Source: Porticoccus sp. (GTDB taxonomy: Bacteria; Pseudomonadota; Gammaproteobacteria; Pseudomonadales; Porticoccaceae). Taken from it: a stretch of 41,236 bases of DNA. The DNA is taken from contig JALRJN010000047.1 of NCBI GenBank assembly GCA_023261185.1, forward strand, positions 1-41,236, in the 5' to 3' direction. A program made the translations under genes and the position numbers. Under the pieces are notes generated by a model. That model saw only the letters and a program-made list of their open reading frames with translations, did not search any database and was not told where the DNA came from. This document shows, one piece after another, positions 33,665 to 41,236 of this stretch (the stretch's first letter is position 1; every line of letters begins with the position of its first letter).

Positions 33665-34219
33665 ATGCCTAACCCTAACAACACAACTTTTATGCCGCAC
33701 TGGGCCAGTATCCTCGGGGTAGTGGCCATTATGCTCGGAGTATTCCTGACCGCCGTGCATGGCAACGAGGTGATGAAACAGGTGGTGATCACCAACAACA
33801 TGCCTGCAGATGGCGTGATGCCAGAGCCCGATTGCCCGGAAGAAGAGTTGGAAGAGGAAGGCATCAGCGTGGCGGAGTGTGAGTACCTGATTCAACATGT
33901 GAGGGGCATTGCACTGTCGGCACCGGACTGGTTCCCCAGTGCACAGATCACCCTGTCGGCCATTGGCACAGTGCTGGCGTTTGGCTCCATTATCATTGGC
34001 GGTGCTTTAGTGAATTACACCCCCTGGGCGTCGAAGGCAGCATTGGTGGTATTCGGCGGCCTGGCAGCCATCGACCTGTTGCAGTTTGCTGTTGTGGTGA
34101 ATACCGGTCCCACCCTGCGCGATGTTTACCTGGGTGGAATTCTGCTGTGGTTTATTCTGCATCTTATGCTGGTGGCCGGGGCGTTGGCTGGCCGACACAC
34201 CGAAGCCGAAGCGCAATAA
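33665..34219 (+). CDS. Four-helix membrane protein of unknown function
   Basis: A 184-residue inner-membrane protein, not recognised as a named family. Hydrophobic segments fall near 13-32, 97-116, 121-140 and 152-175. Between the first and second lies an acidic, cysteine-containing extracytoplasmic loop (EPDCPEEELEEEGISVAECEY, about 54-74 overall, quoted in two parts: two Cys about 15 residues apart) that could form a disulfide. It is followed after 38 bases by a cytochrome b561 gene and is likely cotranscribed, so it may be a partner subunit or electron-input protein; this is inferred from position only. AAAGGACAGG precedes the ATG. Confidence 0.7.
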   Translation: MPNPNNTTFMPHWASILGVVAIMLGVFLTAVHGNEVMKQVVITNNMPADGVMPEPDCPEEELEEEGISVAECEYLIQHVRGIALSAPDWFPSAQITLSAIGTVLAFGSIIIGGALVNYTPWASKAALVVFGGLAAIDLLQFAVVVNTGPTLRDVYLGGILLWFILHLMLVAGALAGRHTEAEAQ

Positions 34220-34257
34220 ACAACCCACTGCCACAACGATAATAAACGGACTCTGCT

Positions 34258-34800
34258 ATGCAAAGACAAGGCTTTAATAGAACGGCGGTCACCCTGCACT
34301 GGTTGCTGGCTGTTTCGATTTTCTTCTTATTTATTTCAAGCTGGTGGATGATGGGGCTGCCGCTGCCCTCGCGGGAATTACAGTTCCGCGCGTTCCCTTT
34401 CCAGCTGCATAAGAATATCGGCATCACATTGGTGATTGTTGTTTTTATGCTGCTGTATGTGCGCCTGCGACACCGGCCAGCACCCCCTGACTCAACGGAT
34501 ATGACGCCGTGGATGAACGTAACGGCCATCGCCGCCCACGTGGCCGTTTATGTGCTGATACTGGCGGTGTGCGTGACCGGTTACCTGTCATCGGCACACA
34601 CCCGCTGGGATACGGTTTACTGGTGGACCATTGAATTCCCGCGCATTGCGGCCCCCAGCGAGGAACTGAACGAGTTCTGGGGCGAAATTCATATCTGGGT
34701 GGCCTGGGCATTGCTGGGCATTATTGCTGTGCACGTGAGCGGCGCGATTTACCACGCCTTCCGCAATGACGGCATTGTGCGGCGGATGATGCGTTGGTAA
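34258..34800 (+). CDS. Cytochrome b561-family di-heme membrane protein
   Basis: A 180-residue protein of the bacterial cytochrome b561 (YodB/CybB-like) family, which moves electrons between quinol and superoxide or periplasmic partners. Four helices carry the heme ligands: His14 (TLHWLLA), His51 (QLHKNIG), His145 (EIHIWVA) and His159 (AVHVSGA). The link after helix 2 is basic and the C-terminus short, as usual. It ends the transcription unit, followed by a strong terminator. Confidence 0.92.
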   Translation: MQRQGFNRTAVTLHWLLAVSIFFLFISSWWMMGLPLPSRELQFRAFPFQLHKNIGITLVIVVFMLLYVRLRHRPAPPDSTDMTPWMNVTAIAAHVAVYVLILAVCVTGYLSSAHTRWDTVYWWTIEFPRIAAPSEELNEFWGEIHIWVAWALLGIIAVHVSGAIYHAFRNDGIVRRMMRW

Positions 34801-34819
34801 CTGCCATTCTGGCAGCCAT

Positions 34820-34847
34820 AAAAAAGGGTCCATATGGACCCTTTTTT
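34820..34847 (+). terminator. Rho-independent terminator after the cytochrome b561 gene
   Basis: A near-perfect palindrome of A-run, GGGTCC (34826-34831), ATAT, GGACCC (34836-34841) and six T's (34842-34847). It works in both directions in principle, but the next gene is on the same strand. Confidence 0.92.
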
Positions 34848-35029
34848 GTGCGGTTTACCTCTAGGCCGGATTCAGCCAAAGCCCTTCATGCTCTTATCTT
34901 TACCGGCGATAGTATTGTGGTTATGCAAGCGAGGTAAATTCATGCAGAATTTGTACTGATCGTTTCAAAACGCCTTATATCACTCACGCGATGAGTAACG
35001 GAATTGATGACAACTGACAAGGACTGCAC

Positions 35030-35761
35030 ATGACCAAGCACGCTGACTTCTCCCTCTCTACCCTTCTAAAGGACACCTGGTATTTTTTCACCACCCATTT
35101 TATTGGCCTTTGTGCGGTGTTGTTGCCACTGTTGATACCCCTGAACCTAATCAGTATGGCGGCTGGATTTTATTCCAATGACGAAGCACAGATCCTATGG
35201 CCCGCCCTGTTACTGGAACTCTTTGCCTTCCCGCTTTACCAGGGCGCATTGATTTTCTTTCTCGCCGCAGTGATCAAAGACGAACACCAGAACGTAGGCC
35301 AATACTACAAACAATCGATGAAATTCTGGCTCCCACTCCTGGTGCTCTACCTGCTGATGGGTCTCGCCATAATGGGCGGATGCATGCTGTTGATTTTGCC
35401 GGGGCTTATCGTCGCTGCCCGCGTGGCTTTTGCAGAGTTTTACTGTCTACTGCATGAAGAAGCTCCGCTGGATGCCTTCAAGTCCAGCTGGGAGCAAAGC
35501 CGCGAATACCAGTGGAAAATTCTCGGCGGTCTGCTGGTGATTGCGCTGGCCATCATTATTCCTTTCGCTGTTCTGGAAAGGTTAGTGGCAGCAGTCGGCC
35601 TGAACGGCACTGTTTATACCTTTATCTCAAACCTGTTGGCCTCAATTATTTCTGCCTGCACCACCATTTTTTGCTTCAGGGTATTTACCCTTCACCTGGA
35701 CGCCCAATCCTCATCAGGTGGAGAAGAGGTGCCAGCTCAAGGTGACGCACTGAACGAATAA
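35030..35761 (+). CDS. YciC/UPF0259-like membrane protein
   Basis: A 243-residue multi-pass membrane protein with about six hydrophobic segments (about 24-46, 58-82, 98-130, 163-185, 190-210) and the segment LLILPGLIVAARVAFAEFYCLL followed by DAFKSSWEQSREYQWKIL. This resembles YciC (UPF0259) and related poorly characterised inner-membrane proteins; the assignment is by pattern and not certain. The C-terminal tail is hydrophilic. It is monocistronic, with the convergent mmsA 27 bases beyond its stop. Confidence 0.65.
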   Translation: MTKHADFSLSTLLKDTWYFFTTHFIGLCAVLLPLLIPLNLISMAAGFYSNDEAQILWPALLLELFAFPLYQGALIFFLAAVIKDEHQNVGQYYKQSMKFWLPLLVLYLLMGLAIMGGCMLLILPGLIVAARVAFAEFYCLLHEEAPLDAFKSSWEQSREYQWKILGGLLVIALAIIIPFAVLERLVAAVGLNGTVYTFISNLLASIISACTTIFCFRVFTLHLDAQSSSGGEEVPAQGDALNE

Positions 35762-35788
35762 CTCTTCAGTGGCAGCGCGGAAGGCTGT

Positions 35789-37300
35789 TCAGGGAAATGA
35801 AAACTTGGCACCTTCCCGCACGCTGCTGGAAGGCCAGCGCTGGGTGATGGTTTTGCGGCGGGTGTAAAAACGCACAGCATCGGGGCCATAAGCGTAAAGG
35901 TCGCCGAACAGGGAGCGTTTCCAGCCGCCAAAACTGTGGCTGGCCACCGGTACCGGTAGCGGAACATTGACCCCTACCATCCCCACCTGAATACGGTCGG
36001 TGAAATAGCGTGCGGCTTCGCCGTCGCGGGTGAAAATACAGGTGCCGTTACCGTATTCGTGGCGATCAATCAGTTCCATCGCCTCTTCCTGACTGGTCAC
36101 TCGCACCACGCACAGTACCGGGCCAAAGATTTCCTCACGGTAAATGCGCATCTCTGGCGTCACTCTGTCGAACAGGCAACCACCCAGGAAAAATCCGTTT
36201 TCACTACCAGGGACAGTCAGGCCGCGACCATCCACTACCAGTTCGGCACCCTCTTGCAGACCAAGGTCAACGTAACTACGAACCCGGGCCAGGTGTTCGG
36301 CGGTGATCAGTGGTCCCATGTCGTTGCTGTTATCGCTGCCCGGCCCCACTTTGAGTACGCCCAGCTGTTTTTGCAGTTTGGCGACTAACTGATCTGCCAC
36401 GTCATCGCCAACCGCCACCGCTACGGAGATAGCCATGCAGCGCTCTCCACAGGAACCGTAGGCGGCACCCATCAGGGCGCTGACAGCGTTGTCGAGGTCA
36501 GCATCCGGCATGACGACGGCATGGTTTTTTGCACCACCCAGGGCCTGCACACGTTTGCCATTGGCGGTAGCCGTTCGGTAAATGCTTTCTGCCACCGGGG
36601 TGGAGCCGACAAAGCTGATGGCCTGAACACGGGCATCAAGTAACAGGGTATCCACCGCCTCGCGGTCACCATTCACCACGTTAAAAACACCATCTGGAAG
36701 GCCCGCTTCCTTGAGTAGTTCTGCCAGTATCAGCGCCGGGGCGGGGTCGCGCTCGGAGGGTTTCAGCACGAAGCAGTTGCCACAAACGATAGCCATGGGA
36801 AACATCCACATGGGCACCATGGCGGGAAAGTTGAACGGGGTGATACCCGCCACCACCCCCAGCGGTTGCTGCTCATTCCAGCTGTCGATACCAGCACCGA
36901 CATTCTTGCTGTGTTCCCCTTTCAGCAACTGCGGTGCACCGCAGGCGTAGTCCACCACTTCGATACCGCGCCCGAGTTCTCCGGCGGCATCATGCAACAC
37001 CTTACCGTGCTGCTGGGTAATGGCGGCGACGATGCGTTCGCTGTGCTGCTCAAGTAAAGCCTTGAAACGGAACATCACTTGGGCGCGCTTCACCGGCGGG
37101 GTATCGCGCCAGGCGGGAAAGGCTGCTTCGGCAGCGGCAATGGCCTGTTCGACCACAGTCCTATCTGCCAAGGACACGTTTGCGACGACCTCACCTGTGG
37201 CCGGGTTGTAGACCGGCTGACTGCGACCGCCGCCCTTCACCACCGAGCCATTTATCCAGTGGGCAATTTCCTCGATGTTTAACTGCTGTTTAGCTGTCAT
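35789..37300 (-). CDS. mmsA: CoA-acylating methylmalonate-semialdehyde dehydrogenase
   Basis: Oxidises malonate or methylmalonate semialdehyde to acetyl-CoA or propionyl-CoA with NAD and CoA. The 503-residue protein has [53 protein letters not shown], the catalytic cysteine in [11 protein letters not shown], and [11 protein letters not shown]. The pattern MVPMWM and GERCMA separates this class from ordinary aldehyde dehydrogenases. It lies eight bases after the aminotransferase gene, its likely partner in beta-alanine or beta-aminoisobutyrate breakdown. AGGA sits only two bases before the ATG, closer than usual. Confidence 0.95.
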   Translation of the reverse strand: MTAKQQLNIEEIAHWINGSVVKGGGRSQPVYNPATGEVVANVSLADRTVVEQAIAAAEAAFPAWRDTPPVKRAQVMFRFKALLEQHSERIVAAITQQHGKVLHDAAGELGRGIEVVDYACGAPQLLKGEHSKNVGAGIDSWNEQQPLGVVAGITPFNFPAMVPMWMFPMAIVCGNCFVLKPSERDPAPALILAELLKEAGLPDGVFNVVNGDREAVDTLLLDARVQAISFVGSTPVAESIYRTATANGKRVQALGGAKNHAVVMPDADLDNAVSALMGAAYGSCGERCMAISVAVAVGDDVADQLVAKLQKQLGVLKVGPGSDNSNDMGPLITAEHLARVRSYVDLGLQEGAELVVDGRGLTVPGSENGFFLGGCLFDRVTPEMRIYREEIFGPVLCVVRVTSQEEAMELIDRHEYGNGTCIFTRDGEAARYFTDRIQVGMVGVNVPLPVPVASHSFGGWKRSLFGDLYAYGPDAVRFYTRRKTITQRWPSSSVREGAKFSFP

Positions 37301-37308
37301 GTTCCTGT

Positions 37309-38646
37309 TTACTCGGTTTCATTAATAGCTTCACCCAGTGCATTAACCAGTGAATCCAGCTCTGCTTCGGTAGCCATAAATTGTGGCCCCAACTGCACGG
37401 TGTCACCGCCAAAGCGAACGTAAAACCCTTTCTCCCAGCATTTCATACCAATCTGCCAGGGGCGCTTCAGGGGTTCGCCCGGTACCGCTTCAATGGTGAT
37501 ACCCGCCGCCAGGCCGAAGTTGCGAATATCCACAACATGTTTCGTGCCTTTCAGGCTATGAATTTTCGATTCCAGCACCGGCGCCAGGGTTTTAACCCGC
37601 TCAAACAGGTGTTCCCGCTCAAGAATATCCAGGGCCGCCAGCCCCGCGGCACAGGCCACCGGGTGACCGGAATAGGTGTAACCGTGGGGGAATTCCACCA
37701 TGTAATCGGGGCCGCCCTGCTCCATAAAGGTGTCATAGATTTCCTGTTTCACTACCACAGCACCCATGGGTATTGCGCCATTGGTAAGCTGCTTGGCCAG
37801 GTTAAGGATATCTGGCACCACGCCAAACAACTCTGCCGCGGTGGGCGCTCCGAGGCGACCGAGGCCGGTGATCACTTCATCAAAGATCAGCAGAATATTG
37901 TGCTGGTCGCAGATTTCACGAATTCGCTGTAGATAACCCACCGGTGGTGGCAACACCCCCGCCGAGCCCGCCATGGGCTCGATAATCACGGCAGCGATGG
38001 TGGAGGCATCGTGCAGGGCAATCAGGTTTAAAAGTTCATCGGCAAGGTGTGCGCCGTTCTCCGGCATGCCGCGACTGAACGCATTTTCCGGCAACAGGGT
38101 ATGGGGCAGATGATCGGCCTCCACTCCCTGGCCATAAAGCATGCGGTTGCCAACAATGCCACCAACGCTGATGCCACCAAAATTCACGCCGTGATAGGCC
38201 TTGGCGCGGCCGATGAGCCGGGTTTTTGTTCCCTGTCCTTTCTTGCGCCAGTAGGCGCGAGCCATCTTCAGGGCTGTATCCGCACTCTCTGATCCGGAGT
38301 CCGTGAAAAACACGCGATTCAAGCCTTCGGGCATAAACTCGGTAATGCGCTCGGCAAGCTGGAAAGAGAGCGGCTGGCCAAACTGGAAGCCGGGTGAATA
38401 ATCCAGCGAAGAGAGCTGGCGACTGACAGCCTCGGCAATTTCTGTACGACAGTGGCCCGCCCCGCAGGTCCATAACCCGGACAAGCCATCGTAGATTTGA
38501 CGGCCATCGGCACTGGTGTACCAGGTACCTTCCGCCGACACGATCATGCGCGGGTTCTGTTTGAATTCTCTATTACCGGTGAACGGCATCCAGTGGGTGT
38601 TGAACTGGTCGTCGGTTACCCCGGCACGGTACTTTAGCGGGTCCAT
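37309..38646 (-). CDS. Omega-amino acid (beta-alanine):pyruvate aminotransferase
   Basis: A class III PLP aminotransferase of 445 residues that moves the amino group of beta-alanine (or a similar omega-amino acid) to pyruvate, giving malonate semialdehyde. Motifs are [18 protein letters not shown] (typical of this subgroup), [37 protein letters not shown], and the PLP lysine in [14 protein letters not shown]. With MmsA directly downstream the pair would turn beta-alanine into acetyl-CoA. It is close to Pseudomonas BauA-type enzymes, but the exact donor cannot be read from sequence. AGGAA lies eight bases before the ATG. Confidence 0.93.
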   Translation of the reverse strand: MDPLKYRAGVTDDQFNTHWMPFTGNREFKQNPRMIVSAEGTWYTSADGRQIYDGLSGLWTCGAGHCRTEIAEAVSRQLSSLDYSPGFQFGQPLSFQLAERITEFMPEGLNRVFFTDSGSESADTALKMARAYWRKKGQGTKTRLIGRAKAYHGVNFGGISVGGIVGNRMLYGQGVEADHLPHTLLPENAFSRGMPENGAHLADELLNLIALHDASTIAAVIIEPMAGSAGVLPPPVGYLQRIREICDQHNILLIFDEVITGLGRLGAPTAAELFGVVPDILNLAKQLTNGAIPMGAVVVKQEIYDTFMEQGGPDYMVEFPHGYTYSGHPVACAAGLAALDILEREHLFERVKTLAPVLESKIHSLKGTKHVVDIRNFGLAAGITIEAVPGEPLKRPWQIGMKCWEKGFYVRFGGDTVQLGPQFMATEAELDSLVNALGEAINETE

Positions 38647-38674
38647 GACGTGTGTTCCTGAATGAAAGGGAAAA

Positions 38675-38710
38675 GGAAAGCCATAACCTTAGTCTAGCTG
38701 GCGGCTTTCC
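38675..38710. repeat. Inverted repeat upstream of the beta-alanine operon
   Basis: The arms GGAAAGCC (38675-38682) and GGCTTTCC (38703-38710) are separated by 20 bases, about 30 bases upstream of the aminotransferase start. It may be a regulator binding site with widely spaced half-sites, or an RNA hairpin in the leader. No regulator gene is adjacent. Confidence 0.45.
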
Positions 38711-38781
38711 ATGCGGAAACCACTATCTGTGCTGACAGCGATGTTCGTCAAGGGGATTTTTCAGGGTAGAACCGTGGCCGC

Positions 38782-39198
38782 TTAGAGTATGTACAGCAAC
38801 CATTCAGCAGCCATGGCCGGCTTGTCACTGCCCTCGATTTCCATCAGCAGATCCACCGTATACCGGGTTCCCTCTCCCTGGGTTTCCGTTGAGGTCACCT
38901 GCCAATGGAGGCGGATTCGACTATCCACTGTCACCGGCGACACGAAACGCAGGCGGTTGACGCCGTAATTCAGTACGGTGCCCTCGCCAATGATCGCCAA
39001 CAAATCATCCAGCATCATGTGGGAAACCATGGACAGGTACAGGAAGCCGTGGGCAATGGTTTTGCCAAAGGGGCCTACTGCGGCTTTTTCCCTATCCACA
39101 TGCAGGTACTGATGGTCGTAGGTGGCATCGGCAAACTGGTCAATTTGCTGCTGAGTAATGGTGTACCAATTGGAAAGACCACTGGGCAATTCATTCAT
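38782..39198 (-). CDS. MaoC-family (R)-hydratase
   Basis: A 138-residue hot-dog-fold hydratase. The catalytic Asp-His pair is visible in ADATYDHQYLHVD, with GPFGKTIAHGFLYLSM, the classic MaoC signature, and NYGVNRLRFVSPV. It hydrates enoyl-CoA to (R)-3-hydroxyacyl-CoA or acts on a related thioester; members of this type (PhaJ-like) can feed medium-chain PHA synthesis, and phaZ-phaC lie 100 bases away on the same strand. The start at ATG 39198 has AAGGA about seven bases upstream; an in-frame TTG at 39216 would include that site. Confidence 0.9.
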   Translation of the reverse strand: MNELPSGLSNWYTITQQQIDQFADATYDHQYLHVDREKAAVGPFGKTIAHGFLYLSMVSHMMLDDLLAIIGEGTVLNYGVNRLRFVSPVTVDSRIRLHWQVTSTETQGEGTRYTVDLLMEIEGSDKPAMAAEWLLYIL

Positions 39199-39304
39199 GG
39201 GGGAATCCTTGTTCAATCAACAACAGCAGAAAATACGGGGAATTATTGCCTGCACAGGGAGAAATTTTTATCGGGAGATCATGGCAAGAACGTGACAACT
39301 ACGG

Positions 39305-40156
39305 CTATCGGCGCAGAAAGTTGATAATTTCGGGGGAGACAACGTCGGCCATGGTGAGCATAAACAGGTGTCCGCAGTCCATCAGCCACAGCTCCGCATT
39401 GGGAATGCGACTGGCCATAATCCGTGCGTTGACCGGGGGAATAATGGGGTCATCGGTACCGTGAATAATCAGTGTCGGCGAGGCTATGCGGTGCAACCAG
39501 TGAAGACTGGACCAGGTCGCCAACGCCAGCACCTGGTAATAGTAGCCCCGGCTGCTGGTGCTCTGTACCTTGCCAGCGTGTTCTTCCACCATGGCCGGAT
39601 CAGATCGCATGCGCCCGCCATACAGATCCCCGGCAATTTTCGCCATGTACTGTTTGTCCAGATAGCGTCGTGGACTCATCATTCTTAACAGCGTGCCGGG
39701 CTTTCCTGGAAACATGGAGGACCCGGAACCGGTGGCGCAAAGCACCAGTTTATTGCAGCGATTGGGGTATTGCTTGGCAAACTGTTGGGCCAGCGCCCCG
39801 CCCCAGGACAAACCCAGTACGTCCACGGTGGTGTAACCGAGCTGATCCAGCAGTGTTGCCGTAAGCTTGGCATAGGTACGCATAAGCCAAGGTAAGGTCT
39901 GGGTGTCAGATTTCCCGGCTCCGGGCATATCAAAAATAATGATTTCTGTCCCTTCCATGGCATTGATAAAGGATTCCAGCACTTCGAGACTGGCGCCAAT
40001 ACCATTGAGCAGCAGCAGAGGTTTGCCCTGCCGCAAACCACGGCGAATACCCACGCGGATATTCAATCCCATGATGGTCAGCCAGTAGATCTCCAGTCCA
40101 CTGGCAATATGTGGTGCATCCTGAACCTCATCAAGGATCATTTCAGCTGTAGACAT
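39305..40156 (-). CDS. phaZ: Intracellular medium-chain PHA depolymerase
   Basis: An alpha/beta hydrolase that mobilises stored medium-chain polyhydroxyalkanoate. The 283-residue length equals Pseudomonas PhaZ. Motifs are LLLLNGIGASLEVL (oxyanion region), the nucleophile elbow GLSWGGALAQQFA (Ser about residue 118), MSPRRYLDKQYM, RGYYYQVLALATWSSLHWLH, the acid in IHGTDDPIIP and the histidine in DCGHLFML. Its ATG (40156) lies inside the end of phaC, an overlap of 14 bases in another frame, so the two are translationally coupled. Confidence 0.93.
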   Translation of the reverse strand: MSTAEMILDEVQDAPHIASGLEIYWLTIMGLNIRVGIRRGLRQGKPLLLLNGIGASLEVLESFINAMEGTEIIIFDMPGAGKSDTQTLPWLMRTYAKLTATLLDQLGYTTVDVLGLSWGGALAQQFAKQYPNRCNKLVLCATGSGSSMFPGKPGTLLRMMSPRRYLDKQYMAKIAGDLYGGRMRSDPAMVEEHAGKVQSTSSRGYYYQVLALATWSSLHWLHRIASPTLIIHGTDDPIIPPVNARIMASRIPNAELWLMDCGHLFMLTMADVVSPEIINFLRR

Positions 40157-41236
40157 AGGTGCCCGGGGCAGCCTCCATGGTAGGGTAATTGCGATTACCC
40201 AGATTGCGCGGTGCCGTTTTCCGTTCTCCGGAGCGCTCTTTTAGCCACTCTGACCAGTCGGTCCACCAGGAGCCTTCGAGCTGCTCGGCATGCTCCAGCC
40301 AAATATCGGGCGATTCGGGCAACTCTTCATTGCAGTAGTACCTTGCCCGGGTGTTTCCGGGGGGATTCACCAGACTCTGGATATGACCGCTGGAACTGAG
40401 CACAAATTTGATATTGCCACCGACGAACTGGGTCGTCTGATAGCAGACTTTCCAGGGAGTGATGTGGTCGGACAGTCCCGCCGTGACATATTTGTCGCAA
40501 TCCAGCGTGCGCAGGTTGATGGTGGTGTCGAGTACTTCCATCTCCCCCTCTTCCAGCAGGTTATGCTCGAACAGGTCGAGGAAATCACAGTGCAGCTGGG
40601 CCGGCAAGTTGGTGGAATCACTATTCCAGAACAGAATATCAAACGCCGGGGGCGCTTCTCCCATCAGGTAATTGTTGACGTGATAGTTCCAGACCAGGTC
40701 GTTGGGACGCATCCAGTTGAACACACGGGATAGCTCAGGGCCTTCCAGCACACCTTTCTCGCGGGAGCGGATACGGGCCGCCTGCAGTGATGATGGCGAC
40801 GTGAACACGCTCATTTCCGTGTCCTTTGATTTCATGCTCAACATGCACACCGACAGACTCAGACTGTTGACCACATTGCGTCCTGTCTCTTTCAGGTAGG
40901 AGGACAGGATCGAAGAAGTAATACCCCCAGCGCAGGCTCCCACCACGTTGAGGTCTTTACTGCGGGTGATGTCGAGAATGACACCGATGGCCTGACTGGC
41001 GGCAGTGACGTACTCATCCAGCCCCCAATCGCGGTTTTCCGCCACCGGATTGCGCCAGCTGATCACAAACACCTGAAAACCCTGCTCAAGACAGAAACGG
41101 AAGAAACTCTTCTCCGGTGTCAGGTCGTAAATGTAGAACTTGTTGATCTGCGGCGGGACAATTAACAGCGGGCGGCGATAAACCTTCGATGTACGGGGGC
41201 GGTACTGGATGAGCTCCAACTGCTCATTGCGGTACA
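40143..41236 (-). CDS. phaC: Class II (medium-chain) PHA synthase, 5' part beyond the window
   Basis: Polymerises (R)-3-hydroxyacyl-CoA into polyester. About 364 C-terminal codons are present and the frame stays open to the right edge, so the N-terminus is missing. Visible are ELIQYRP and LLIVPPQINKFYIYDL, the lipase-like box with catalytic cysteine GACAGG, LVWNYHVNNYLMGEAPPAFDIL, FWNSDSTNLPA, the catalytic Asp in LSDHITPW and His in SSSGHIQSLVNPPG. These are class II features, as in Pseudomonas PhaC. TTG 41219 is internal, not a start. The stop overlaps phaZ by 14 bases. Confidence 0.95.
   Translation of the reverse strand, partial: YRNEQLELIQYRPRTSKVYRRPLLIVPPQINKFYIYDLTPEKSFFRFCLEQGFQVFVISWRNPVAENRDWGLDEYVTAASQAIGVILDITRSKDLNVVGACAGGITSSILSSYLKETGRNVVNSLSLSVCMLSMKSKDTEMSVFTSPSSLQAARIRSREKGVLEGPELSRVFNWMRPNDLVWNYHVNNYLMGEAPPAFDILFWNSDSTNLPAQLHCDFLDLFEHNLLEEGEMEVLDTTINLRTLDCDKYVTAGLSDHITPWKVCYQTTQFVGGNIKFVLSSSGHIQSLVNPPGNTRARYYCNEELPESPDIWLEHAEQLEGSWWTDWSEWLKERSGERKTAPRNLGNRNYPTMEAAPGTYVYS

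Noticed and set aside
1-41236. CRISPR arrays or prophage genes
   Set aside because: No regularly spaced direct repeats and no phage structural or integrase genes were seen.

Overview
The window looks like one end of a draft chromosomal contig from a marine-type gammaproteobacterium. The nearest relatives appear to be the Cellvibrionales/Spongiibacter-Halioglobus side of the class, with many gene neighbourhoods shared with Pseudomonas. The reasons are a dusB-fis pair, an extended Vfr-type CRP beside a YhfA-type OsmC protein and trpC, a FabY-type ketoacyl synthase, class II (medium-chain) PhaC with PhaZ, and a carboxynorspermidine-type polyamine route. G+C is in the mid to high 50s in most genes that I sampled by eye. 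The first 36 bases carry an Illumina adapter, so the left edge is an assembly end, not biology. The right edge cuts phaC.

Layout. 38-4967 (+): the end of a DUF3426 protein, then dusB-fis, purH and purD. 5050-7498 (-): a Ycf46-like AAA ATPase and a metallo-beta-lactamase-fold hydrolase. 7568-11515: coq7 (+), a LysR regulator (-), a 543-base gap with two terminator-ended candidate small RNAs, a YhfA-like OsmC protein (-), vfr (+) and a GFA-family zinc protein (+). 11653-16445 (-): trpE-G-D-C behind a leader peptide with two Trp codons and an attenuator, preceded by rpe. 16522-19296: an HpaB/AbfD-family flavoprotein (-) divergent from a TetR regulator and an isochorismatase-family hydrolase (+), with a clear operator inside the flavoprotein promoter. 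19303-23467: DUF4124-glutaredoxin (-), purU (+), a potassium-channel-like protein and a DUF2784 protein (-), ubiD (+), and an encapsulated-ferritin-family protein (-) with no shell gene nearby. 23677-28061 (-): speA, carboxynorspermidine synthase and nspC, a full arginine-to-spermidine/norspermidine route, with a candidate upstream peptide overlapping the speA start. 28411-31428: fabY (-) and a divergent AraC/GlxA-type regulator (+).

31429-33664 is the accessory part. It holds a repeat-rich gap, then a lone integron gene cassette (31750-32780) with its own attC site and no integrase in view, then a small helical ferritin-like protein. The cassette encodes a coiled-coil protein whose C-terminus carries an R-x4-H motif in a context typical of HEPN ribonuclease domains. 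I regard this as the best candidate for an undescribed, possibly anti-phage, system. Its ends are fixed by a 9-base complementarity between the first bases of the cassette and the R'' end of its attC.

33665-41236 returns to housekeeping: a small membrane protein plus cytochrome b561, a YciC-like membrane protein (+), then on the minus strand a beta-alanine/omega-amino-acid aminotransferase with mmsA, a MaoC dehydratase, and overlapping phaC-phaZ for storage polyester synthesis and mobilisation.

No tRNA, rRNA, CRISPR array, integrase or transposase was recognised. All family assignments come from reading the sequence and recalled family features, not from database searches.
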